From Anadara kagoshimensis (taxonomy: Eukaryota > Mollusca > Bivalvia > Arcoida > Arcidae): a stretch of DNA of 64,000 nt. The notes under the pieces are model-generated. The model made no database searches and had not been told where the DNA came from. It worked only from the letters and a program-made list of their open reading frames with translations. Each line of letters starts with the position of its first letter. Position 1 is the stretch's first letter. The DNA lies in assembly GCA_021292105.1 (NCBI GenBank), contig CM037871.1, forward strand, positions 21,200,057-21,264,056, given 5' to 3'. Made by a program: the position numbers and the translations under genes. Positions 27,501 through 34,869 of this stretch are shown here, piece after piece.

Positions 27501-30500
27501 TATTGTTTTGCATCTGTGACCTTGACCTTTGAACCCATGACCTTTTTTTACATCAAAATGATCGTTGTATCAATTTCTACAAGATTTCAACATACATGCC
27601 TATATAAAAAGTTCATATTTTACCAGATAATAGTTAAAATTAGAGGTAAAAAAATTAGGTCATGACTGTCACAATTTACCTTGACCCCATTTTGAAAGTA
27701 ATTAAAAGAATATGTCAAAACTGAAAACCCCTTGTCATTATCTAGTCAAATAATCAAGTTATAACAATTTGAAGCTATTTTATGATTTTTCAAAATTAAG
27801 TGCAAAAACGCATAACCTATTTTTTGTCTGAATTTCACAAAATGAACAAATTATAGGCTTAAGACCCTAGAGAAGCCAAATATCACATCAGATTTTTTCT
27901 TCAATTATCGGTTTCAGAGAAGAAGATTTTTTAAGATTTCTGCACCCTTAGGTCACCTTGACCTAGAGGTGACCTAGTTATTGCAGCCATGGCAATGCCA
28001 CTAACAAATATGAATTGCACAGGCCAATATATACTTCTGACCAAGTTTCATTGAAATCTGTCTGGTAGTTTCAGAGGAGAAGTCGAAAATAGGTGTTAAC
28101 AACGTACACATGCACACACACACTCACATACACACGCTGCGCTATGCCATAAGCTCACATGACCTTTCGGTCGGGTGAGCTAAAAACCAATACCCATTTC
28201 TCTGAACACTAGAAAATAAGAATAAAAGTTTCACAACACAAGAAAACTAACACCCAACTTACACCCATGCCTCACAAAACTGGAAAACTTACACCCATGC
28301 CTCACAAAACTGGAAAACTAACACTTATGCCTTACAACACTGGAAAATAAGAACCAATGTCCCACAACACTGGGAAACTAACACCCATGCCTCACAACAC
28401 TGGGAAACTAACACCCATGTCTCACAACACTAGAAAACAAGAAACTATGTCTAAGAACACTGGAAAACTAACACAGATGGCTCACAACACTGAAAACTAA
28501 AAACTGACTCACAACATTGGAAAACTAGAACTTATGTCTCACAACACTGGAAAACAAACATCCATGGCTCACAACACTTGAAAACTAAAAACTCACAGGA
28601 CTGGAAAACTAGAAACTAAGTATCACAACATTGGAAAATTAGCACCCATGTAAGAAAACACTGGGAAATACACATGTTTGAAAACACTGGAAAATTAACA
28701 ATCTTTGAACACTTGAAAACTAAAACCCACGTCTAACAAGAATGGAAAACTAACACTCATGTCTTACAACACTAGAAAAGTAATGTCCTTGTCTAGCAAT
28801 ACTCCAAAGTAACCATGTCCCACAATACTTGAAAGCAAAAACTCATGTCTCACAACACTGGAATACTTACGCTCATGTCTCAGAACACTGGAAAACTAAC
28901 ACCCATGTCTCACAACACTGGAAAACTAACACCCATGTCTCAGAACACTGGAAAACTAACACCCATGTCTCACAACACTGGAAAACTAACACCCATGTCT
29001 CACAACACTGGAAAAGTAACACCCATGTCTCAGAACACTGGAAAACTAACACCCATGTCTCACAACACTGGAAAACTAACACCCATGTCTCACAACACTG
29101 GAAAACTAACACCCATGTCTCAGAACACTGGAAAACTAACACCCATGTCTCAGAACACTGGAAAACTAACACCCATGTCTCACAACACTGGAAAACTAAC
29201 ACCCATGTCTCACAACACTGGAAAACTAACACCCATGTCTCACAACACTGGAAAACTAACACCCATGTCTCACAACACTGGAAAACTAACACCCATGTCT
29301 CACAACACTGGAAAACTCAAATCTGAGTCTATCAAGACTCATACTTCAAAACTAAAACTGTCTTTTGAGAGCCAAATACCCCTGCCCCGCAACATTGACC
29401 TCCTGACCTTGACCTTTGCCTTATGCAAATAATATAAGTTATACAGGGCTTTGGCAGGTTACACGGTCCCATGTACCTCGTCAAAGATTTATGTACCCTG
29501 AGCCGCAGGCGAAGGGTACATTCATCTTTGACGGGGTACATGGGACCGTGTAACCTGCCAAAGCCCTGTATAACGTTTTTGTCACCCTTCAAAGCGTTAC
29601 CAGTTTGATCTTTTTAACTTCCATTTCGTATTTTCTATGACTTGTGTGCGTTGTCGCCATGTTTGTTTACCGTAACTAGACGTCAGATATGTACGAGTTA
29701 CTCCCCTTTTACCGCTAAAAGTCGCGTGCTCTCATGTACCCCGGCAGATTTCCGAATATCGTTCCATGTACCCCGGCAAGTTAACCAATCGCCATACGAG
29801 AAATTTCTTTGAAGGGTGACAAATTTGGTATGTAACACATCATCTAATGTTGGTTTACATGTGTGTCAAGTTTGAACAAAATCTATCTATAGACATGGAA
29901 GATATGGGGCAAACACGATATTTGGGCAGTAAGACATAGACAGACAGACAGGGTGATTCCTATACATCCCCTAAACTTCGTTTGAAGGGGGTATAGAAAC
30001 AATCAGCTATGTCTCTTAATACTGGAATACATACACTGAAGTCTCACAGCATTGAAAAGAGTTGAGAGGAGTAATGGTGTTTTACACCACAGGCAAAATT
30101 CTTTCACTTCAATCCAGGCGATCAGGTTTACGATTGTGGGGAAAACCAGAGTATTCAGAGAAAACCACCAACTTTCCACAAACCAACTGTACTGAAGTAG
30201 GATTTGAACCTTCAGGTGAGACCACATGATAGAAAAGTAAGACCTAGAAGGGACAGGAAAAGATACTAGTATTGAGGCCTTACTTTTACCTAGAATCAAA
30301 TTGAAATATGCCAAGGCCTTGTTGTTAGCTTAACCAATTGATTAGTGAAAATTCAATTTAAAATGTTATTAAAAATTAAATATATATGTATGTAATTGAT
30401 ATAAAAATAGTTTTGACTTTAACTGCTTCTATGTGATAACAATTTTGTGCATTAACTTTTGAACAGAAATTTCAGAAATATTTCCTGAAACTCAAAATAC

Positions 30501-31006
30501 AAACTTAATGTCTAACCAATTGTTTCAGCATACAGATCTTTGAACAACCCGGCCTAGATACCCACAGGTTCAAAATTATGTTTTGTAATGGAAGGTCTAG
30601 GACCTTTAAATTCCTTTTATTTTTGGCAGGTTCCTTTTGGCAGGTCCCACATAATTTTTTGAAAGTCAAATATCAACATTCAACTGTCCTTGTGTAATTA
30701 TGTTATCATATAGAAAAAGCAGTATAGTCATAGTAAATAATGTCAGGTCCATCAGACTTTTAGTTACAGTTTGAATATGGAGGTCCCAATGTAAAATCAA
30801 TAGGTCCTGGGCCTGGGATCCAGGGAATTTTGAAACCCTGATAGCTAAGGCCATAATTTTTTCCTACTGACCTTTAATATCTGACCATCATCTGGATATT
30901 CTGACAAAATTGTTTTCAGCTGTTTAATCAGCGGAGGTTGCTGCATCCCAGAACACTCCCATCCATCATCATCCGAGTCTAAATCGCTAACTGCACCACC
31001 AGCCAT
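3289..31006 (-). CDS. SACS-like: Sacsin-like giant co-chaperone, gene 1 (7 coding exons; frame breaks)
   Basis: The minus-strand gene can be traced from an ATG at 31006 (context AAGATGG) to a TAA at 3289. Exons are 31006-30872, 22785-22663, 21598-21451, 18959-17763, 17330-16914, 15450-4455 and 3570-3289; all junctions have GT/AG signals and matching phases. The total is about 13.3 kb, close to the length of vertebrate sacsin (about 4,580 residues). The order is three sacsin repeats, each with a GHKL N-box and a GxFGxGF-type glycine box, then a J domain with HPD and a HEPN domain. Vertebrate sacsin is a cytosolic Hsp70 co-chaperone linked to mitochondria and intermediate filaments; the role here is inferred. 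No N-terminal ubiquitin-like domain is visible. The giant exon has about nine single-base frame changes, so strict translation ends after about 875 residues. These are assembly indels or early pseudogenisation; the rest of the reading is well preserved. Confidence 0.85.
3571..4454 (-). other. Last intron of gene 1
   Basis: AT-rich intron of 884 bp with a GTAACA donor at the 4454 end and a CTTTAG acceptor at the 3571 end. The gene 2 counterpart is 58422-59395; it is similar in length, but I see little obvious similarity. No feature was recognised inside it. Confidence 0.75.
4455..15450 (-). CDS. SACS-like: Gene 1 giant exon: end of SRR1, SRR2, SRR3, J domain, HEPN first half
   Basis: One exon of about 11 kb, preceded by the acceptor ATTGTAG at 15451. 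In coding order: rest of sacsin repeat 1 (15450 to about 13600); repeat 2 with N-box KEIVQNADDAG at 13265-13233 and glycine box IGKFGLGF near 13040; repeat 3 with N-box LKELLQNADDAG near 10050-10020 and a glycine box near 9830; a long repeat-3 tail; then the J domain and HEPN start. Frame changes of one base are needed near 14860, 14460, 13690, 11155, 10935, 10705, 10655, 9890 and 7015. Between them I see no clear in-frame stop. A giant exon holding most of the protein matches vertebrate SACS gene structure. Confidence 0.85.
4775..4965 (-). other. J domain (DnaJ) of gene 1
   Basis: The reading contains EDVYRETRQILKSIWG, then KRLLRKWHPDKN with the HPD tripeptide intact at about 4850-4860, then a third helix EEFAKNVFQYIKQC. 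In J proteins HPD is needed to stimulate Hsp70 ATPase, so this copy should still be able to engage Hsp70. The block is nearly identical to gene 2 (59715-59905). Confidence 0.9.
15451..16913 (-). other. Intron 5 of gene 1 with SINE remnants and a poly-C tract
   Basis: Donor GTAAGT at 16913 and acceptor ATTGTAG at 15451. It contains the SINE pieces listed separately, a C homopolymer at about 16608-16621 and a single 'acagacagacaggatgacatggtgattcc'-like mollusc repeat tail near 16806-16840. Nothing coding was recognised. Confidence 0.75.
15509..15811 (+). mobile_element. tRNA-SINE, 5'-truncated (intron 5 of gene 1)
   Basis: It matches the body and tail of the full-length SINE at 39628-39967: 'acttgaaa' start, 'actcggcattacgaaatgaaagt', 'aaagaaccctgctgta', 'ctcgatataagtgaaat', then a TTAAACACCATTACTCAACTC-type tail. 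The tRNA head is missing. The tail shows (CTCAA)n at 15793-15810. A second, related fragment with an 'attcaatcaatcat' tail follows at 15812-15990. Confidence 0.75.
16914..17330 (-). CDS. SACS-like: Gene 1 exon 5 (SRR1 continuation)
   Basis: Acceptor TTTCAG, donor CAGG|GTAAGT, 417 nt, phase 1 in and phase 1 out. It encodes a helical stretch (KTIMNLVEQYRQNIVEVPPHI ... LEGLELLPLHTGSF) of the type seen between the ATPase fold and the end of a sacsin repeat, where 'LP(L/I)..G.F' motifs recur. The phase fits both neighbours. Confidence 0.85.
17763..18959 (-). CDS. SACS-like: Gene 1 exon 4 (SRR1, C-terminal part of ATPase module)
   Basis: Acceptor TTTTCAG just above 18959; donor AACG|GTAATT at 17763, chosen because phase 1 joins the next exon smoothly. 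1197 nt. It contains the sacsin-repeat signatures SGENLLILDPHQK, FNGIFGF, GTIFRFPLR, GHVFCFLPLPLES, GLPLHVNGFFALSQNRRHVKW and WNECLISE, all typical of the Hsp90-like fold and middle region of sacsin repeats. If the donor were not used, the frame would run into a short low-quality tail ending at 17653. Confidence 0.85.
18985..19866. mobile_element. TIR element with 'accaaattaattt' termini, SINE inserted inside
   Basis: The left end reads 'accacaccaaattaattttt' and the right end 'aaattaatttggtttggcc', an inverted pair. A related copy lies at 51972-52485; the two share internal blocks such as 'tttaatatagcaaa...aatcaacc', 'cttgccatgcaggat'-like and 'ggacaggtggaaaa'-like segments. The SINE at 19366-19712 interrupts this copy with a 13-bp duplication. 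It is non-coding and sits in intron 3 of gene 1. Confidence 0.7.
19366..19712 (-). mobile_element. tRNA-SINE with 13-bp target-site duplication
   Basis: A near full-length minus-strand copy: the tail complement 'ttgagtaatggtgttaaatg' at the left, and a tRNA-like head at the right, where 'accaactgagct' is the A-box complement and 'ggtttgaatcc' the B-box complement. The duplication tatcaagaaaagg is at 19353-19365 and 19713-19725. It lies in intron 3 of gene 1. Confidence 0.88.
20827..21168 (+). mobile_element. tRNA-derived SINE, second subfamily
   Basis: A degenerate tRNA-like head ('gtagtagagtgcatg', 'gaggtcgtgggt') is followed by a body and the 'tcgatataagtgaaatattc' tail, ending in '(aatc/aatg)' repeats. 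The tail 'aacccaattcaaccaatcaa' differs from the 'actcaactc' tail of the other copies. Its 3' half is included in a tandem duplication (next entry). Confidence 0.75.
21056..21430. repeat. Tandem duplication, about 187 bp, of SINE tail plus flank
   Basis: A segment starting 'acttgcaaaggtaaaaactt' at about 21057 is repeated from about 21243. It includes the SINE tail and the downstream unique sequence ('catatggttcttttcttcag', 'agaagtgccaaatta'). The copies differ by only a few changes, so the duplication is recent. It ends just before exon 3 of gene 1. Confidence 0.85.
21451..21598 (-). CDS. SACS-like: Gene 1 exon 3 (SRR1 glycine boxes)
   Basis: Acceptor TTCCAG, donor ACTG|GTAAGA, 148 nt, phase 0 in and phase 1 out. 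It encodes GPALLIYNDAEFTPGDWEGI and then VGRFGLGFKSVFHVT, the glycine-rich lid and G2 motif of a GHKL ATPase. This is the nucleotide-binding part of sacsin repeat 1. Confidence 0.88.
22030..22325 (-). mobile_element. tRNA-SINE, minus-strand copy in intron 2
   Basis: It starts 'gagttgagtaatggtgttta' and 'acgtcccagtcaagaatat', passes through 'gccagctatagg', 'cattatacagcagggttctt' and 'ggttcgaaccc', and ends inside the tRNA head near 'cctaccgaga'. A short second SINE fragment follows at about 22330-22440. Confidence 0.82.
22663..22785 (-). CDS. SACS-like: Gene 1 exon 2 (SRR1 N-box)
   Basis: Acceptor CAACAG, donor CAAG|GTTTGT, 123 nt, phase 0. It starts EIIQNAEDAEAKELKILYDG, the N-box helix of the Hsp90-like fold. 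The usual sacsin form is ELIQNADDAGA; here the catalytic-position Glu and the metal-binding Asn are kept, but DDAG is replaced by EDAE. Repeats 2 and 3 of the same protein keep NADDAG. Confidence 0.87.
23130..25290. repeat. 31-bp minisatellite (type 1) in intron 1
   Basis: Dozens of copies of a unit of about 31 bp, such as 'cataacactggatggaaaag' plus 'taactttttct', with common one- or two-base variants (ggcaaag / ggaaaag; aca / aac starts). A short non-repeat insert with 'ccatgccttgctaacccacc' at about 24330-24390 also appears at the array start (23080-23140), so a higher-order block was duplicated. ORFs across it are reading-frame artefacts of the repeat. Confidence 0.92.
25085..25972. repeat. 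Perfect-looking 443-bp tandem duplication
   Basis: The segment 25085-25527 is repeated at 25528-25970 with no difference that I can see, from 'atggaaaagtaactttttct' through 'acttgataactagcacctat'. It spans the junction between the type 1 minisatellite and the more degenerate type 2 units. The apparent identity implies a very recent event or an assembly duplication. Confidence 0.88.
26030..26857. repeat. 30-bp minisatellite (type 2), left block
   Basis: Units of exactly 30 bp, 'cacaacactggaaaactaac' plus 'acccatgtct', with some variation. Because 30 is divisible by three, frames stay open and give spurious ORFs (a MSHNTGKLTP decapeptide repeat). It shares the 'aacactgga' core with the type 1 array, so the two probably have a common origin. 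It was split from the right block by insertion of element B. Confidence 0.92.
26858..28181. mobile_element. Non-autonomous element B, GCTCACCTGA family, inside minisatellite
   Basis: The start is CAAGAGGCCCATGGGCC, with the same palindrome as element A, followed by GCTCACCTGA. The end is a GACCTTTCGGTC-type hairpin followed by GGTGAGCT at 28181. Four core units with a period of 145 bp (anchors at 27104, 27249, 27394, 27539) are more diverged than those of element A. The element is flanked on both sides by type 2 minisatellite and A-runs. Confidence 0.85.
28190..29320. repeat. 30-bp minisatellite (type 2), right block with homogenised core
   Basis: The left part (28190-28850) is degenerate. 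The core from about 28850 to 29315 consists of roughly 15 near-identical 30-bp units differing mainly at one base (tctcaca versus tctcaga). The homogeneous core next to decayed units is the usual mark of recent local expansion. Spurious ORFs of 139-195 codons cover it on both strands. Confidence 0.93.
29430..29820. mobile_element. Fold-back element with 61-bp-armed hairpin
   Basis: Arms 29439-29499 and 29513-29573 are reverse complements over 61 bp with three mismatches, around a 13-base loop (gagccgcaggcga). An outer inverted pair, 'gtcacccttcaaag' (about 29581) and 'ctttgaagggtgac' (about 29808), encloses the rest. The block interrupts a common mollusc repeat: 'gacctttgccttatgcaaat' before it and 'aaatttggtatg' after it are contiguous in the copies at about 31290 and 31440. 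No ORF of note. Confidence 0.75.
30872..31006 (-). CDS. SACS-like: Gene 1 first coding exon (start of sacsin-like protein)
   Basis: The ATG at 31006-31004 lies in the context AAGATGG. The exon encodes an acidic start (SDLDSDDDGWE) and then QLKTILSEYPDDGQILK, the helix that precedes the N-box of a sacsin repeat, ending phase 0 at AAAG|GTCAGT. Vertebrate sacsin begins with a ubiquitin-like domain; here repeat 1 starts within about 25 residues. A 5' untranslated exon is possible (TTTCATAG lies about 40 bases upstream) but not shown. Confidence 0.83.
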
Positions 31007-31114
31007 CTTGGCAACTTCTATGAATTTTTTTCCTCACTATGAAATTAATAGAAAATTGAAATTAACTAGAGCAGTCGTCTTTTGGGAGACAAATACCACC
31101 CATTCAGAACATTG

Positions 31115-31560
31115 CTTATTAGTAACCTTCTAAGATTTAACCTTGTGACCCCGACTCTATGCTACACCTTGTCCATGTTGGTTTACACTTGCCCCATGTT
31201 TGATCAAAATTCAACCATAGACATGAAAGATATGGAGCTGACACCATATTGTATATGAAAGATTTGACCTCCTGACCTTAACCTTTGACCTATGCACATA
31301 AATTTAGTATGCTACATCTAGTCTCATGTTGGTTTACATTTGTGCCAAGTTTGATTAAAATTCATCCATAAACATGGAAGATATGGAGCGGACACCATAT
31401 TGCAACAGAAAAAAACTAAGATTTGACCTCCTGACCTTGACCTTTGACCTATGCACATAAATTTGGTATGCTACATCTAGTCTCATGTTGGTTTACAATT
31501 GTGCCAAGTTTTATTAAAATCTATCAATAGACATGGAAAATATTGAGCTAAAATAATGGG
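31115..31560. repeat. Tandem 'gacctttgacc' mollusc repeat, about 150-bp units
   Basis: Three units of 151-156 bp are anchored by 'catgttggttta' at about 31174, 31325 and 31481, each followed by 'gtgccaagtttgattaaaat' and 'acatggaagatatggagc'. Single copies occur in gene 1 introns (22860-23040, 29820-29990). It ends in an 'acagactgatggacaggttc' tail. Non-coding, just upstream of the gene 1 start codon. Confidence 0.8.
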
Positions 31561-32120
31561 ACATAGTTTCACAGGCAGATGGAAAGACAGACTGATGGAC
31601 AGGTTCAATCCTCAGCCGGGGCACTCAGTGAAAAAGTGGATTTTTTTTCAGGCGTTTCCTCCCTACTGTTACAGTGTATATACAGGGTTCAAAATTTAAG
31701 ACATGCAACTGTGCTAAATTCAACCTAAATTTGGAAAATTGTGACCTAGAAGTCGACCCAAGGTGATAAAATTTAGCGACTAGTATTTTTTTTTGTGTGT
31801 GAATATAAAAACTTTTATCTATCATTGGAGTCATTAATGTTGACTAACCACAGATTCCAAGTAACAGAATCAGTTAAATTTGAAACAGGAATTTAAATAA
31901 GAAACATAAAAGGTTTCATGCAACAAATGCAAAATATTTCATTGTTATAATGGTTATGGTAAAAAATGACATAGGTTCCAGTTGATCTAGCACCAAGATT
32001 TAAAAGCCTGCGCAGTTTTTAGCACCCACCCAAAACAGTTAGCTGTGACCCTATAGAAATGATAGATATACCAGTATATCAAATATTAAGGTATGATTAT
32101 GGGCATGTCAAAATTTAAGG

Positions 32121-32369
32121 TATAGTAAACAACATTGACCTGTCTGTTTGACCTTTCATAGGAATATTCATATAGGAGGGTCCAACCAATAAATGGGTAG
32201 CATTAAGTCCAAGTTAATACATAAAAAAGGACAGGTGTACTCATGAGGTGAGTATATCTCATGATGTATACAAAATAAACACCTGTGGTACCTATACATA
32301 GATATACTTGGTCTGTGATAAATATTTAGATGAAAAGTCAAGCGGACAGGTCAAAGTTGTTTACCTATA
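32121..32369. mobile_element. MITE with about 28-bp inverted ends
   Basis: The left end 'gtaaacaacattgacctgtc' plus 'tgtttgacctttcat' matches the reverse complement of the right end 'aaaagtcaagcggacaggtc' plus 'aaagttgtttac' with a few mismatches. A diverged relative is at 49346-49555. About 245 bp, non-coding. Confidence 0.7.
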
Positions 32370-32686
32370 CATGTTATCATTTGATTATTATATAGTGTTT
32401 GTCCTGTAAGCATTTTTATCACAACTTAAACAGTATGTATACATGATATAATATTAAAGAAATGAAATCAATTTTTATTTTTGTTGGCAAACAAAAAAAA
32501 ATGAAAAAGAAAATTCATTTCTTATAAACCACACCCATCCTATATTGGTCTAGCTTACAGAACACACGTTTGTATGTGGCGACCATGACAACATGGCATC
32601 AAGAATCAATTATTTCATGTAAAAATAACAAAAAAAAAAAAAAAAAAAAAAGATTAAAATACTTGAACAAATGAGAATTTTTTATT

Positions 32687-32850
32687 TACAGTACAGGCCT
32701 GTCAAAATTTTTACATTGAGCTAAAAAAAAGGTGTCGAAGGTTGGATGACGATCGAGTGGCTGAGGTGTGGATAGCTAGTACCTGAAAAGCTGCTGAAAG
32801 ATAGATACCAGCTGCCAAGATATAGCTTAATAGAATCTATCACAACTTGT
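32687..32850. mobile_element. Fragment of 'cagacctgtcgaaa' MITE family
   Basis: The left end 'gtacaggcctgtcaaaattt' and the body 'cgagtggctgaggtgtggat' and 'gctgaaagatagatac' match the complete MITE at 46482-46700. The right inverted end is not recognisable. Similar fragments lie at 34431-34870 and 39425-39620. Confidence 0.65.
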
Positions 32851-33157
32851 GGTGCCAGATAGGGAAATCTCAACCCGAGTTCTAATATATTTGGTCCAGA
32901 ACGAGGGTTGAGATTTCCTTATTTGGCACTACAAGTAGTGATTGATTCTATTTCTTGCATCAAAAAGTACAATTTTTCAATTTAAAATCAATTTCAACCT
33001 TCGATACACCTCTGATTTTGTTGATAAAATTTTGCGGGAAAAACGGTGTGTAGGCTATCTTGCACAGGGGGGTACAAGATGGAGATATCTTGCACCTGTC
33101 TTTTTATGGATTTTTCTATCTGGGGTGCAAGAAAATTAGCTTCCAATTCCATTTTAA

Positions 33158-33396
33158 TAGGCCATATAAAATTAATTCCTAGATTTTCATTTTTTTTTAA
33201 ATTGAGGCAGGGCGATTTTTATTTTTTTATTTTCAGATTCAAAAGAAATAAGTTAACAGTCATGAAAACAGAAAGTGTTTGATAGAAACTTCATTAAAGA
33301 ACACAACAAAATTAAACAAATACAAAATCCTGAGCGGGCCTAAAAAAGTGGGGCGGGCGGGGGATGAAAATCTAGGAATTAATTTAATATGGCCTA
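33158..33396. mobile_element. MITE with 33-bp inverted repeats and TA duplication
   Basis: The left arm 33158-33190 (taggccatataaaattaatt...) and right arm 33364-33396 are reverse complements with one mismatch. Flanking TA dinucleotides fit a 2-bp TA target duplication. It is 239 bp, AT-rich with one GC-rich stretch near 33340-33360. The tips resemble the 'ggccataccaaattaattt' ends of the elements at 18985 and 51972. Confidence 0.8.
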
Positions 33397-34503
33397 AGCA
33401 TTAATCTTTTAAAAAGTCTGTATACTGTATGTATTACATAATAGCACAGTAAGTACTGTAGTAAAAATCAATACTGAGTACAAAATACTGTCAATACTGT
33501 TAATACATGTGTATTGATTAGACTTAAATGAACTAAAAAAATTAAAAAAGTTATCTACCTGTATATTGTATACTATGTAAGTACACATGTATTTAATTTT
33601 TCAGACTTAAAAAAAATAAACAGCATATAAATAGATTTTTTATCGTAGTTGTGAAATAGATTTTAAACATTTTTTAAAGTTTAAATTAGTGTCCTAAGAA
33701 TGTTATAACATATACATGAAACATCTAAATTTGTCGCTCTATCTTCTTATTTTTAAAAAAAAAAAAAGATTTTTACTATTTCCCTTTTTACAGGGCCCAA
33801 AGGGTTTACAAAGCCTGGTTGTAACAAAATTTCATTAAATTTGGTCAAGTAGTTTTGGAGGAGATGGTTAAGCTGGTTAACAAGCAATAGACAACACACT
33901 ATGGAAGATGAACTATGACAATTAAGGTCTCTAGTGAGCTAAAAGTGCATGTCACAACATGACATTGCACCAGTATACTGCTACCATCCATAAATTTTTG
34001 TAAGGCACCAGTATACTGCTGCCATCCATAAATTTTTGTAAATGACCGTATTACATGTATTTGTGTTTTAGATTTTATAACTAGCCAGTGTTCAATATAG
34101 AAGTAGCCCTTGCTCCAATGACCTTTAAATTAATAATTTTGTCCCAATTGCTCTTTATTCTTGTTATTTGAACCTGTAAAAAAGGGTCACCTGCCATAAG
34201 GACTGTTTTATTGGTTTACTTTGACAGACGTTATAGACAGGTTAGACTAAGTTAAATATCTAACATTATTTGTGCATGAAGTGCATGCGTGTCTATTTTA
34301 AAGATTTAGGTCAGGTCAGGTCATTTTAATTACTGATGATGAACACTGTACAATGTATCAGTATTTAATCTAGTCAACTTTTAATTTATCAAAGGTTTTA
34401 AAGAGTAACAGGTATAATTGATAAAAAAAAAGTACAGGCCTGTCCAAATTTTAACACTTGGCTAACAGAAAGGAGTTGAAGCTCGAGTAGCCAAGATGTA
34501 GAG

Positions 34504-34844
34504 TTGAGTTGAGTAATAGTGTTTAATGTCCCAGTCAAGAATATTTCACTTATATCGAGACGTCACCAGCTATAGGCGAAGGTGCAGAAATTTTGCCCGT
34601 GCCTTGCGTTGATGGCATTATACAGCAGGGTTCTTTATCGTGCCCAGCCTACCAAGACACGGGACCTCGTTTATTTTAAGTTCCCATCTAAAGAACCGTG
34701 ACTTTCATTTCGTAATGCAGAGTGCTTGGAGAAAGAACAGTCACTACTGACTTTTAAGTCTTGGGTCAGACCCAGCCGGGCTTCGAATCCACGACCTCCT
34801 ACTTACGGATCGAGCACTCTACCAACTGAGCTACCGCAGTGGTA
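34504..34844 (-). mobile_element. tRNA-SINE nested in a MITE, 13-bp target duplication
   Basis: A full-length minus-strand SINE with the A-box complement 'accaactgagct' and a B-box region 'cttcgaatcc'. It is flanked by ccaagatgtagag at 34491-34503 and 34845-34857. The flanks belong to a 'gtacaggcctgtcc' MITE starting at 34431, so the SINE is younger than the MITE. Confidence 0.9.
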
Positions 34845-34869
34845 CCAAGATGTAGAGGGATAAAGCTTT

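Larger units (their letters stand above)
22786..30871 (-). other. Intron 1 of gene 1 (8 kb, mostly minisatellite)
   Basis: The donor AAAG|GTCAGT is at 30871 and the acceptor CAACAG at 22786. About 5 kb of it is minisatellite (23110-26860, 28190-29320). It also holds element B (26858-28181), a fold-back element (29430-29820), a 'gtgattcctatatatcccc' mollusc repeat at 22810-23050 and again at 29820-30000, and a SINE-like minus-strand fragment starting near 30055. Confidence 0.8.

Noticed and set aside
26030..29320. Regular 30-bp direct repeats as a CRISPR array
   Set aside because: Units abut with no unique spacers, the locus is an intron of a eukaryotic gene, and no cas genes are present.
28829..29432. 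Long ORFs (139-195 codons) on both strands reading MSHNTGKLTP or CCETWVLVFQ repeats
   Set aside because: They only reflect a 30-bp minisatellite whose period is a multiple of three; all frames stay open and the same happens at 26117-26746.
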